Below the pieces are notes generated by a model, which was given only the letters and a program-made list of their open reading frames with translations, made no database searches and was not told the origin of the DNA. This document shows, piece by piece, positions 1 to 5,358 of a stretch of 7,764 nucleotides of DNA (positions within the stretch are counted from its first letter, which is position 1; each line of letters starts with the position of its first letter). The position numbers were made by a program, and so were the translations under genes. Source of the stretch: Dehalococcoidia bacterium (GTDB taxonomy: Bacteria > Chloroflexota > Dehalococcoidia > GIF9 > AB-539-J10); the NCBI GenBank assembly GCA_029857995.1, contig JAOUFZ010000076.1, forward strand, positions 1 through 7,764. Direction: 5' to 3'.

Positions 1-173
1 CGAGCTGTACGGGCTCTAGGCACCAGACAAAGCAGGTACAATAGCGAGTGATTCTTTGTCGGAGACTTGGTCATAGTGCAAAAGAATCAAACATCCCTAT
101 GTTCGTGCAGTGGTGACAAGATAGCGTCTTGTGACTCCTTGGCTCCGAGGCATGTCTTGGATACTGCAACCTA

Positions 174-201
174 TTGATAATTCTCTCGCTACTGATACAA
201 T
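174..201 (+). promoter_or_regulatory. Putative sigma70 promoter for the RCC1-repeat gene
   Basis: TTGATA (174-179) and TACAAT (196-201) are separated by 16 nt, each one mismatch from the consensus -35 and -10 hexamers. The expected transcription start is near 208, only about 15 nt before the ATG at 223, so the leader would be very short. No good Shine-Dalgarno is visible there (only an AGG at 211-213). The rest of 1-222 holds no convincing gene on the plus strand. Confidence 0.45.
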
Positions 202-222
202 AGCATTTTCAGGCTCACGTGC

Positions 223-1335
223 ATGAGAACAATCACCGTCTTTTTAATTGCGGTAGCCTTAATTGCCGGAATGGTAGGCTATGGTGGTCGTGAATCTTAT
301 ACCCTCACTATCGCCAGTACGACTGGAGGGTCAGTAACCACCCCTGGAGAGGGGACTTTTACCTATTATGAAGGAGGGGTGGTCCGCCTGGTGGCTGGGC
401 TTGAAGTGGGCTATCGCTTTGTCAACTGGACTGGCGATGTGGGCACCATTCTCAATGTTAATGATGCCACAACCACCATCACCATAAATGACCACGGCTC
501 TATCACCGCCAACTTTGAGGAGGTCAACTTTATGGTCGACGCAGGCTACTATCACACGGTGGGGCTTAGGTCCGACGGCACCGTGGTCGCCATGGGGTAC
601 GGCGATCGATACTACGGGCAGTCCGATGTCGACGACTGGACGGATATCACCCAGGTCACCGCAGGCTACGCTCACACGGTGGCGCTTAAGGAAGACGGCA
701 CCGTGGTCGCCGTGGGGTACACCTACCACGGGGAGTGCAATGTCGGCGACTGGTCGAACATCATCCGGATCGCGGCAGGCCACTACCACACGGTGGGGCT
801 TAGGTTCGACGGTACCGTCGTCGCCGTAGGAGACAACAGGAAAGGGCAGTGCGATGTCGGCGCCTGGACGGACATCGTCCAGGTCGCCGCAGGCTACGCT
901 CACACGGTGGCGCTTAAGGAAGACGGCACCGTGGTCGCCGTGGGATACAACGACAACGGGCAGTGCGATGTCGGCGGCTGGACGGACATCGTCCAGATCA
1001 CCGCAGGTGACTATCACACTGTGGGGGTTAGGTCCGACGGCACCGTGGTCGCTGTGGGGTACAACAACAGAGAGCAGTGCAATGTCAGCATGTGGACGAA
1101 CGTTATCCAAGTCGCCGCAGGCGGCAGGCACACGGTGGGGCTTGAGTCCGATGGCACCGTGGTTGCCGTGGGCACGAACTGGGCGGGGCAGTGCAATATC
1201 GGCAACTGGTCGAATATCATCCAAGTCGCCGCAGGCGACTACCACACTCTGGGAGTTAGATCCGACGGCACCGTGGTTGCTGTGGGATGGAACGGCTTCG
1301 CGCAGTGTGCAGTCGGCAACTGGGACTTGAACTGA
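223..1335 (+). CDS. Secreted RCC1-repeat beta-propeller protein with N-terminal InlB-like repeat domain
   Basis: This is a 370-residue exported protein of unknown specific role. Residues 1-20 form a signal sequence (basic start MRT, hydrophobic core VFLIAVALIAGMVG). Where relatives I recall have a lipobox cysteine, this copy has Tyr20. Residues about 26-98 match a divergent InlB-type 'bacterial repeat' domain (GGSVTTPGEG, YRFVNWTGDVG, ITANFEE), common in cell-surface proteins. Residues about 107-370 are seven RCC1-like units with core AAGxYHTVGLRSDGTVVAVG followed by GQCDVGxWTDI. The period is 38 residues, whereas canonical RCC1 blades are nearer 50. Seven units would suit a closed seven-bladed propeller. 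Six units carry one cysteine each; the first has serine there. The likely location is outside the membrane, perhaps in protein or ligand binding; no catalytic motif is seen. The gene stands alone, convergent with the histidine kinase operon. ATG 223 is the only start that includes the signal peptide. Confidence 0.85.
   Translation: MRTITVFLIAVALIAGMVGYGGRESYTLTIASTTGGSVTTPGEGTFTYYEGGVVRLVAGLEVGYRFVNWTGDVGTILNVNDATTTITINDHGSITANFEEVNFMVDAGYYHTVGLRSDGTVVAMGYGDRYYGQSDVDDWTDITQVTAGYAHTVALKEDGTVVAVGYTYHGECNVGDWSNIIRIAAGHYHTVGLRFDGTVVAVGDNRKGQCDVGAWTDIVQVAAGYAHTVALKEDGTVVAVGYNDNGQCDVGGWTDIVQITAGDYHTVGVRSDGTVVAVGYNNREQCNVSMWTNVIQVAAGGRHTVGLESDGTVVAVGTNWAGQCNIGNWSNIIQVAAGDYHTLGVRSDGTVVAVGWNGFAQCAVGNWDLN
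541..1332 (+). repeat. Tandem 114-bp coding repeats (seven RCC1-type units)
   Basis: Units start at 541, 661, 775, 889, 1003, 1117 and 1231 (GCAGGC or a close variant). Spacing is 120 bp for the first and exactly 114 bp for the rest; the last unit is incomplete. Units 2 and 4 share an identical 56-nt block (661-716 equals 889-944), offset by 228 bp, which is two units. This indicates recent duplication or gene conversion in pairs. The repetition also produces long shadow frames on both strands that should not be called as genes. Confidence 0.9.
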
Positions 1336-1360
1336 ACTTTCCCCTATAATTGAACAAACT

Positions 1361-1535
1361 GCCTAACTGTTCGTCCTGTCAGCTACGCCCTTGACAATGC
1401 ATACCCTTTCCCCTCAATATACCTATACCTACAGCGGAACAGTGATACCGCTGTTTGTGCAGTGGTAACTTGTTTGCTATTTGACCAAGGGCTTTCAAGA
1501 GCTAAAAGAGCGATGAATTGCAGGAACAGTTAGGC
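1361..1535. repeat. 12-bp perfect inverted repeat enclosing 151 nt
   Basis: GCCTAACTGTTC at 1361-1372 is the exact reverse complement of GAACAGTTAGGC at 1524-1535. A further CTG/CAG can pair if a 3-nt insertion is allowed on the left side. No target-site duplication flanks the pair, and the 151-nt interior has no recognisable transposase, so this may be a decayed miniature element, a long-range stem, or chance. Confidence 0.4.
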
Positions 1536-1642
1536 TAAGGCAAACCCACAGATACTATCACCAGGCCTGCTACTATCATTGCCACACCCAGAGCCAATAA
1601 ACCGATCATTAGCTTTTTATTTGTTATAATCCTTTTGAGCAT
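1535..1642 (-). CDS. Possible small single-span membrane peptide (35 aa)
   Basis: On the minus strand, ATG (1642-1640) opens a 35-codon frame ending in TAG (1537-1535). The peptide begins MLKRIITNKK, which is basic, then has about 24 almost uninterrupted hydrophobic residues (LMIGLLALGVAMIVAGLVIV), ending SVGLP. This is the shape expected of a small membrane protein with N-in topology. It lies 90 nt downstream of the histidine kinase stop on the same strand, so it could be a third cistron of that operon. Against it, no Shine-Dalgarno is visible before the ATG, and a start at the internal ATG (LMIG) is equally possible. AT-rich intergenic DNA can produce such a frame by chance. Function unknown. 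Confidence 0.3.
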   Translation of the reverse strand: MLKRIITNKKLMIGLLALGVAMIVAGLVIVSVGLP

Positions 1643-1732
1643 GTAGCTTGTATAATACTAGAACGCCAAGTAAAAGGAAAGGGTTAGCGTTATTCTCAAC
1701 AGCTAAGCATCACTCATCCAACATAGTTAGTG

Positions 1733-3076
1733 CTATTCTGCGATGGGGAGAGTGAATGAAAAACGGCTTCCCTTCCCCAGCTTGCTTTGAACTACGATTG
1801 TTCCACCATGCGCTTCTATCAAACGCTTGGCAATAGTAAGTCCCAGACCACTGCCACCGGTGGCTCTGGCCCGAGACTTGTCCACCCTATAGAAACGCTC
1901 GAAGATATGAGGCAAATCCTCAGCAGGAATGCCTTCGCCTGTATCAGATACGCTCACCTCTACCCATTTGCCTTTGTGGCTAGCAGTTATCTTAATAGTG
2001 CCTCCCTTACGAGTGTGAGCCACCGCATTTTCCAGAATGTTGTGCAGCACCTCGTTGACACGCTGCCAGTCGATGTTAACCAGCGGTAAATCATCGGGCA
2101 CTTCAAGTGACAGCGATATCTCTCCTGCTGTTAATTGGGGCCGCCAGGGAGCCATCGCCTGTTTAACCAAGTTGGTGATGTCTTCCGCCTGATAGACCAG
2201 CTTCAGCTCGCCAGCTTCAGCCAGACTTAGCTCCTGGAGTTCATTGACTAGTCGCGAAAGCAGAGCCGTCTCTTCATTGAGAGAGCGGATAGCAGCATCA
2301 TCTGGCTCTACCATCCCATCGCGAATTGCCTCCAAATAGCCCTGAATGTTGGAAAGAGGGGTTCTCAGTTCATGAGCAACATCAGCGACCATATTTCGTC
2401 GCAGTTGCTCGGCATATTCGAGGTCACCCGCCATGGAGTTAAAGGCTTGAGCCAGTGATGCAACCTCGCCCTCTCCCTGTAATCGAACCCTCTGGGATAA
2501 ATCGCCGCGTCCTAATCGTCTGGCAGCCCCAGCCAGAACTCCGATGGGTGACATCATCCTCCGCGATAGGAGAAAAGTCAATAGCAAAGCAATGCCGATT
2601 GCCAGAGAACCGCCCAGGAGGAGAGAACGATTTATGGACGCAGATAGTCTCAGAAACGGAGCAACATATTCCTTCGCGGTGGGGTCATAAATAATGTAAG
2701 CTCTTCCGATAACCTGCTGGCCCGAGGTCAGCTCGACTGGACTTTCCGACGAGTCGGTATAGTTTGTCCCCAGGAGTTCCCTAGCTGAATCACCTATGAC
2801 TGTCCCGTTGCCAGCCGTCAATATGATACGTGTCCCTGAGACATCCGCCGTGTCTTTAACCAGGGACTGGACGCCGTCCCAGCTTAGTCCTTGCTGCAAG
2901 TAATAGATGTATAGCTTAGACCGTACTTGACCGGAAAGATACCCCTTGTATTGTGTCGTGTAGTCTTGCATTTCGACAGCGATGCGCTGGCTGACGAAGA
3001 AATATATGGTGACCACGGTTACTAATATTATCACTGCGAAGGTCAATGCCAGACGAAACCACAACCGATGTATCAC
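1733..3076 (-). CDS. Membrane sensor histidine kinase (HAMP, HisKA, HATPase_c)
   Basis: This 447-residue kinase autophosphorylates on histidine and passes the phosphate to the adjacent response regulator. Order of parts: TM1 about residues 5-28; an extracytoplasmic sensor of about 120 residues, including a PAS/Cache-like NGTVIGDS segment; TM2 about 151-171; HAMP about 172-222; HisKA with the H box HELRTP (His235); then HATPase_c with N box (Asn350 in NILENAV), G1 DTGEGIP (378-384), F box FERFYRVDKSR and G2 GGSGLGL (407-413). All catalytic motifs are intact and the length is typical of BaeS/ResE/PhoR-like kinases. The start is GTG (3076-3074), which overlaps the regulator's TGA as GTGA. A strong GGAGGGG (3087-3081) sits 4 nt upstream, inside the end of the regulator gene, supporting this start and translational coupling. 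The ligand is not predictable. Confidence 0.95.
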   Translation of the reverse strand: MIHRLWFRLALTFAVIILVTVVTIYFFVSQRIAVEMQDYTTQYKGYLSGQVRSKLYIYYLQQGLSWDGVQSLVKDTADVSGTRIILTAGNGTVIGDSARELLGTNYTDSSESPVELTSGQQVIGRAYIIYDPTAKEYVAPFLRLSASINRSLLLGGSLAIGIALLLTFLLSRRMMSPIGVLAGAARRLGRGDLSQRVRLQGEGEVASLAQAFNSMAGDLEYAEQLRRNMVADVAHELRTPLSNIQGYLEAIRDGMVEPDDAAIRSLNEETALLSRLVNELQELSLAEAGELKLVYQAEDITNLVKQAMAPWRPQLTAGEISLSLEVPDDLPLVNIDWQRVNEVLHNILENAVAHTRKGGTIKITASHKGKWVEVSVSDTGEGIPAEDLPHIFERFYRVDKSRARATGGSGLGLTIAKRLIEAHGGTIVVQSKLGKGSRFSFTLPIAE

Positions 3077-3762
3077 TGTTCCCCTCCGACAAACTTATAA
3101 CCTACTCCGTATACCGTCTTTATATACTTGGGGTGGCTGGGGTCTGCCTCCAGTTTTCGGCGTAGGTTCAGTATGTGAACATCGACGGTCCGGTCGAAGC
3201 CTTCAAAATCGTAGCCCAGACCCTCCTCGATAAGGCTTGTTCGGCTGAAGACTCTACCAGGCTCCTTGGCCAGAATTCCTAGCAACTTGAATTCAACACT
3301 AGTCAAATTCAATGGTCTGCCGGCAAACCACGCCTCGTGTGTCGCAAAATTCATGCTGAGTTTGCCAGTCTTAATCTCCTCGGGACCACGCTCTCCGGGA
3401 AGTCGTCTCAGCACCGCCCGCACCCGAGCCACCACTTCCTTTGGGCTAAAGGGCTTGGTCACATAATCGTCGGCACCCAAGTCCAAGCCTGCTAGCTTGT
3501 CCTGGTCAGTAGTCCGGGCGGTCAACATAATAATTGGTACGTCGGATTCACGTCTCAAGGTACGACAGATCTCAAGCCCATCAATGTCAGGCAGCATAAG
3601 ATCAAGAACAATTAGGTCGGGATAGCTCTCGCGAGCCAGACGTAGAGCTTCAACGCCATTATAAGCAGTCAAAACCTGGTAGCCATCTCGGTCCAAGTAG
3701 AGCTTGACTAATTCTACAGTCTTTACATCATCGTCAACTACCAGAACTTTTTTGTCTGCCAT
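3073..3762 (-). CDS. OmpR/PhoB-family response regulator
   Basis: This 229-residue DNA-binding regulator is the cognate partner of the kinase that follows. The receiver domain spans residues 1-120: acidic pocket DDD (10-12), phospho-acceptor Asp54 (VLDLMLPD), Thr81 and Lys103 (TKPF), with the typical GADDY before the lysine. The winged-helix effector domain occupies about 131-227; the recognition-helix region is FDRTVDVHILNLRRKLE and the wing ends in TVYGVGYKF. The family usually dimerises on phosphorylation and binds tandem half-sites near -35 elements. ATG 3762 has AGGAGG (3774-3769) 6 nt upstream. It is the first gene of the minus-strand operon. A dyad at 3810-3827 in its own promoter region could be an autoregulatory site. 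Regulated process unknown. Confidence 0.96.
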   Translation of the reverse strand: MADKKVLVVDDDVKTVELVKLYLDRDGYQVLTAYNGVEALRLARESYPDLIVLDLMLPDIDGLEICRTLRRESDVPIIMLTARTTDQDKLAGLDLGADDYVTKPFSPKEVVARVRAVLRRLPGERGPEEIKTGKLSMNFATHEAWFAGRPLNLTSVEFKLLGILAKEPGRVFSRTSLIEEGLGYDFEGFDRTVDVHILNLRRKLEADPSHPKYIKTVYGVGYKFVGGEQ

Positions 3763-3795
3763 CCCTGGCCTCCTGGCTATTCTGCGACTCGTCTA

Positions 3796-3826
3796 ATTTT
3801 ATACCAGAAATGTTAAGAAATTAACA
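3796..3826 (-). promoter_or_regulatory. Putative promoter of the two-component operon
   Basis: On the minus strand the AT-rich run GGTATAAAATTAG provides a -10 (TATAAA 3803-3798, or TAAAAT 3801-3796). The -35 position at 17 nt carries only a weak match (TGTTAA or TTAATT), inside the dyad at 3810-3827. A good -10 with a poor -35 covered by a dyad suits activator-dependent control, but the -10 assignment is ambiguous. Confidence 0.45.
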
Positions 3827-3827
3827 T
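3810..3827. promoter_or_regulatory. Candidate operator: ATGTTAA-GAAA-TTAACAT dyad
   Basis: Two 7-bp arms form a perfect inverted repeat around a 4-nt spacer. It overlaps the expected -35 of the response regulator promoter and lies about 45 bp upstream of the -35 of the divergent promoter at 3872. TTAACA/TGTTAA half-sites resemble those bound by some PhoB/PhoP-type regulators. Direct repeats are more usual for that family, so the regulator encoded here is only one possible binder. Confidence 0.4.
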
Positions 3828-3871
3828 GCGGGACTGATTTCACAATGCTGTTGACGCTCACCATTTTGAGA

Positions 3872-3900
3872 TTGACATGATTACATGGGGAGACTATAAT
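3872..3900 (+). promoter_or_regulatory. Perfect consensus sigma70 promoter
   Basis: TTGACA (3872-3877), a 17-nt spacer, then TATAAT (3895-3900): both hexamers and the spacing are exact consensus. The expected start is 3907-3909, exactly where the closing stem of the predicted leader RNA begins. The promoter points toward the Xaa-Pro peptidase cluster, and I see no other promoter between it and that gene. Confidence 0.8.
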
Positions 3901-3906
3901 CCATTT

Positions 3907-4069
3907 CCGGAACGAAGTATAGGGTATGCTAGTGGAACCGTCCTGGGATCCTGACCACTAAGGGCAACAGATTGCTTTTGTTCAATTGCTGTGGGGCTTG
4001 CTTTGGCGGTGGTGTTTGATTGAGGCGTTCATACCTCACGTCCCGGTGGGCGTGGGGTTTTTGTTTATT
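3907..4069 (+). ncRNA. Structured leader or small RNA with terminator-competing closing stem (unknown family)
   Basis: The RNA expected from the 3872-3900 promoter can form a 14-bp closing stem: CCGG (3907-3910) with CCGG (4043-4046), ACG (3912-3914) with CGT (4039-4041), and GGGTATG (3922-3928) with CATACCT (4030-4036, one G-U). Inside are hairpin P2, TAGTGG (3930-3935)/CCACTA (3955-3960), and hairpin P3, ACAGATTG (3967-3974) with CAAT and CTGT (3983-3986, 3989-3992). The P2 loop ACCGTC (3937-3942) could also pair with GGCGGT (4005-4010). The 3' strand of the closing stem is the same sequence as the 5' arm of the terminator at 4034-4066, so the two folds exclude each other, as in transcriptional riboswitches. 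It does not match any riboswitch, 6S, SRP or tmRNA consensus I know. It could regulate read-through into the peptidase/efp cluster or be a separate small RNA. The remaining 4070-4214 holds no feature beyond a short GAGAA-GA-TTCTC repeat at 4080-4091. Confidence 0.5.
4034..4066 (+). terminator. Intrinsic terminator in the leader of the peptidase cluster
   Basis: CCTCACG (4034-4040) pairs with CGTGGGG (4051-4057) and CCC (4042-4044) with GGG (4048-4050), closing a 3-nt GGT loop with one bulged T. A T-rich tail follows (TTTTTGTTT, 4058-4066). It lies about 150 nt after the expected transcription start and 148 nt before the peptidase ATG, so it either ends a small RNA or attenuates the downstream operon. 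TGAGG (4021-4025) can also pair with CCTCA (4034-4038) as a small alternative hairpin. Confidence 0.75.
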
Positions 4070-4214
4070 GGTGACGTAAGAGAAGATTCTCCTGGCAAGC
4101 TGCCATTGGAGGCATTCTGACCAGCCCTGCGAGGCAAGCGGAAAGAACCTAATGGGTGAACGAGGACTCCAAATAGCAGAAGAACTTGCCGAAGGCAAAA
4201 AGAGAAATTCGAAA

Positions 4215-5276
4215 ATGGAGAGATTGCGGAAACTGTGGAAGTTGATCGCCGAAAAGGGATTGGATGCTCTCCTAATCTCTCCACCGGAGAACCTTCGTTA
4301 CCTTGCTGGGTTTACGGGCTCCTCCGGATGGCTACTCATTTCAGGACAGAGTGCGATTCTAGTTACTGACTTCCGGTATGTGGAGCAGGCTAAGGGAGAG
4401 TCACCGGGGTTTGAAATCATCCAAGTCAAGCAAGAGTTACATGACTGGCTGCCCCGGTTAATCTGTGATTTGGGGTGGCGCAAACTAGGCTTCGAGTCAA
4501 ATTTTGTTTCTTACGAAAGTCATCATAAGGTGAGCGAGGCAATAAAGGCCAAGCAAATCAATCTTGAGCTTGTTCCTACTGCTGGCATAGTAGAACAGCT
4601 TCGCTCCGTAAAAGAGCCCGAAGAATTAATACTTATCACAAAAGCTGTAGAGCTAGCTGATGCTGCTTTGGAACAGGCAAAGGCCATAATTCGCCCCGGC
4701 GTGACGGAAAAAGAGGTAGCCTGGGAGATAGAGAAAGACCTTCGGCAAAAAGGCAGTGAAGGAGTACCTTTTGAAATCATTGTGGCTTCAGGTCCAAATT
4801 CAGCTTTGCCTCATGCTCGACCTACAGACAAAACAATCTGCTCCGGCGAACCAGTAGTGATTGATATGGGCGCCAGAATCAATGGTTATTGCAGCGACCT
4901 TAGTCGTACTTTATTCTTAGGCGGAGCAAACAAAACCTTTCAGGAAATCTATAATATAGTACTCAAAGCGCAAGCCACTGCCATTGAAGGGACCAAATCA
5001 AAAATGCTTGCTTCGCAGGCAGATCAATTGGCTCGAACTGTTATCCAACAAGCTGGCTATGGAGATGCCTTTGGACACGGTCTAGGTCATGGTGTTGGGC
5101 TGGCCGTACATGAATCGCCCAGGCTTGGTCTCAGTTCCTCTGATTCACTCGTCGACGGCATGGTTTTTACAATAGAACCCGGAATTTACCTTGCTGGACA
5201 GGGTGGTGTTAGAATTGAAGATATGGTAGTTTTAGAAAATGGCAAGGCTAGAGTGCTCACAAAGGCAACAAAATAG
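4215..5276 (+). CDS. M24B-family Xaa-Pro peptidase (aminopeptidase P / prolidase type)
   Basis: This cytoplasmic dimetal peptidase removes residues preceding proline from peptides. The 353 residues match the usual length. An N-terminal creatinase-like domain spans about 1-125 (DALLISPPENLRYLAGFTG) and a pita-bread catalytic domain about 130-353. The five metal ligands are all visible: Asp217 (VIDMGA), Asp228 (YCSDLSRT), His292 (GHGLGHGVG), Glu321 (FTIEPGIY) and Glu335 (VRIEDMV); the conserved VHE follows at 298-300. The start chosen is ATG 4215 because homologs begin with a short basic MERLRKL-type helix before EKGLDALL. An in-frame ATG at 4152 would add 21 residues unlike the family, although it has a somewhat better Shine-Dalgarno (GGAAAG, 4140-4145). 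It is the first gene of the plus-strand cluster, 82 nt before efp, a common bacterial pairing. Whether it prefers dipeptides (PepQ) or longer peptides cannot be told. Confidence 0.93.
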   Translation: MERLRKLWKLIAEKGLDALLISPPENLRYLAGFTGSSGWLLISGQSAILVTDFRYVEQAKGESPGFEIIQVKQELHDWLPRLICDLGWRKLGFESNFVSYESHHKVSEAIKAKQINLELVPTAGIVEQLRSVKEPEELILITKAVELADAALEQAKAIIRPGVTEKEVAWEIEKDLRQKGSEGVPFEIIVASGPNSALPHARPTDKTICSGEPVVIDMGARINGYCSDLSRTLFLGGANKTFQEIYNIVLKAQATAIEGTKSKMLASQADQLARTVIQQAGYGDAFGHGLGHGVGLAVHESPRLGLSSSDSLVDGMVFTIEPGIYLAGQGGVRIEDMVVLENGKARVLTKATK

Positions 5277-5293
5277 CTTTCAGTTGCCAACGC

Positions 5294-5335
5294 TCAGCAG
5301 TCAGTAACAAGACTGGTGCGAGGGCTGAATGCTGA
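5294..5335. repeat. Short intergenic inverted and heptamer repeats between peptidase and efp
   Basis: TCAGCA (5294-5299) and TGCTGA (5330-5335) are inverted copies, and inside them CAGTC (5298-5302) pairs with GACTG (5311-5315). At 5324-5337 a 7-nt unit is tandemly duplicated (GCTGAAT, GCTGAAC). No T-tract follows, so this is unlikely to be a terminator. It looks like low-complexity intergenic repeat DNA. Confidence 0.35.
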
Positions 5336-5358
5336 ACACTTGAGACGGAGGATGCTAT

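Larger units (their letters stand above)
1336..1732. other. Non-coding interval between two convergent genes
   Basis: This stretch of 397 nt lies between the stop of the RCC1-repeat gene and the stop of the histidine kinase gene. I see no clear intrinsic terminator for either. It contains a 12-bp perfect inverted repeat (1361-1372 / 1524-1535), a sequence at 1453-1469 similar to one at 101-117 upstream of the RCC1 gene, and a possible small membrane peptide gene on the minus strand (1535-1642). A TTGACA at 1391-1396 has no good -10 at the proper distance. Confidence 0.6.

Noticed and set aside
331..1245. Minus-strand 304-codon open frame across the RCC1 repeats
   Set aside because: It is a repeat-driven shadow: the 114-bp period keeps the antisense frame open. 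The sense frame has a signal peptide, a recognisable domain and RCC1 motifs.
488..1330. Two plus-strand frames offset from the RCC1 gene
   Set aside because: They have Ser/Thr/Trp/Pro-rich low-complexity translations that repeat with the same 114-bp period. They are shadows, not genes.
1327..1350. TTGAAC ... TATAAT just after the RCC1 stop
   Set aside because: The spacer is only 12 nt, too short for a sigma70 promoter, and no gene follows on the plus strand.
3931..3943. AGTGGAACCG resembling a T-box (TGGAACCG) element
   Set aside because: It lies about 30 nt after the promoter, leaving no room for a specifier stem I, and the terminator is not arranged as a T-box antiterminator. It is probably a chance match.
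3926..3961. 11-codon open frame (MLVEPSWDPDH) in the leader, as a possible leader peptide with two prolines
   Set aside because: There is no proper Shine-Dalgarno at the right distance, no run of regulatory codons, and the ATG is buried in the predicted closing stem. Only ribosome profiling could revive it.
4021..4050. tRNA-like T-arm (TGAGG CGTTCATA CCTCA)
   Set aside because: The loop length and sequence do not fit GTTCRANNC, and no acceptor, D or anticodon arms can be drawn around it. It is better explained as part of the terminator/closing-stem region.
4152..4214. N-terminal 21-residue extension of the peptidase from ATG 4152
   Set aside because: The extra residues (charged, no family match) precede the conserved family start. 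ATG 4215 gives the normal length, although the upstream ribosome binding site is slightly better.
3929..4284. Minus-strand frames opposite the leader and peptidase start
   Set aside because: The translations have no family features, they run through the strong promoter/terminator region, and they oppose a well-supported gene.
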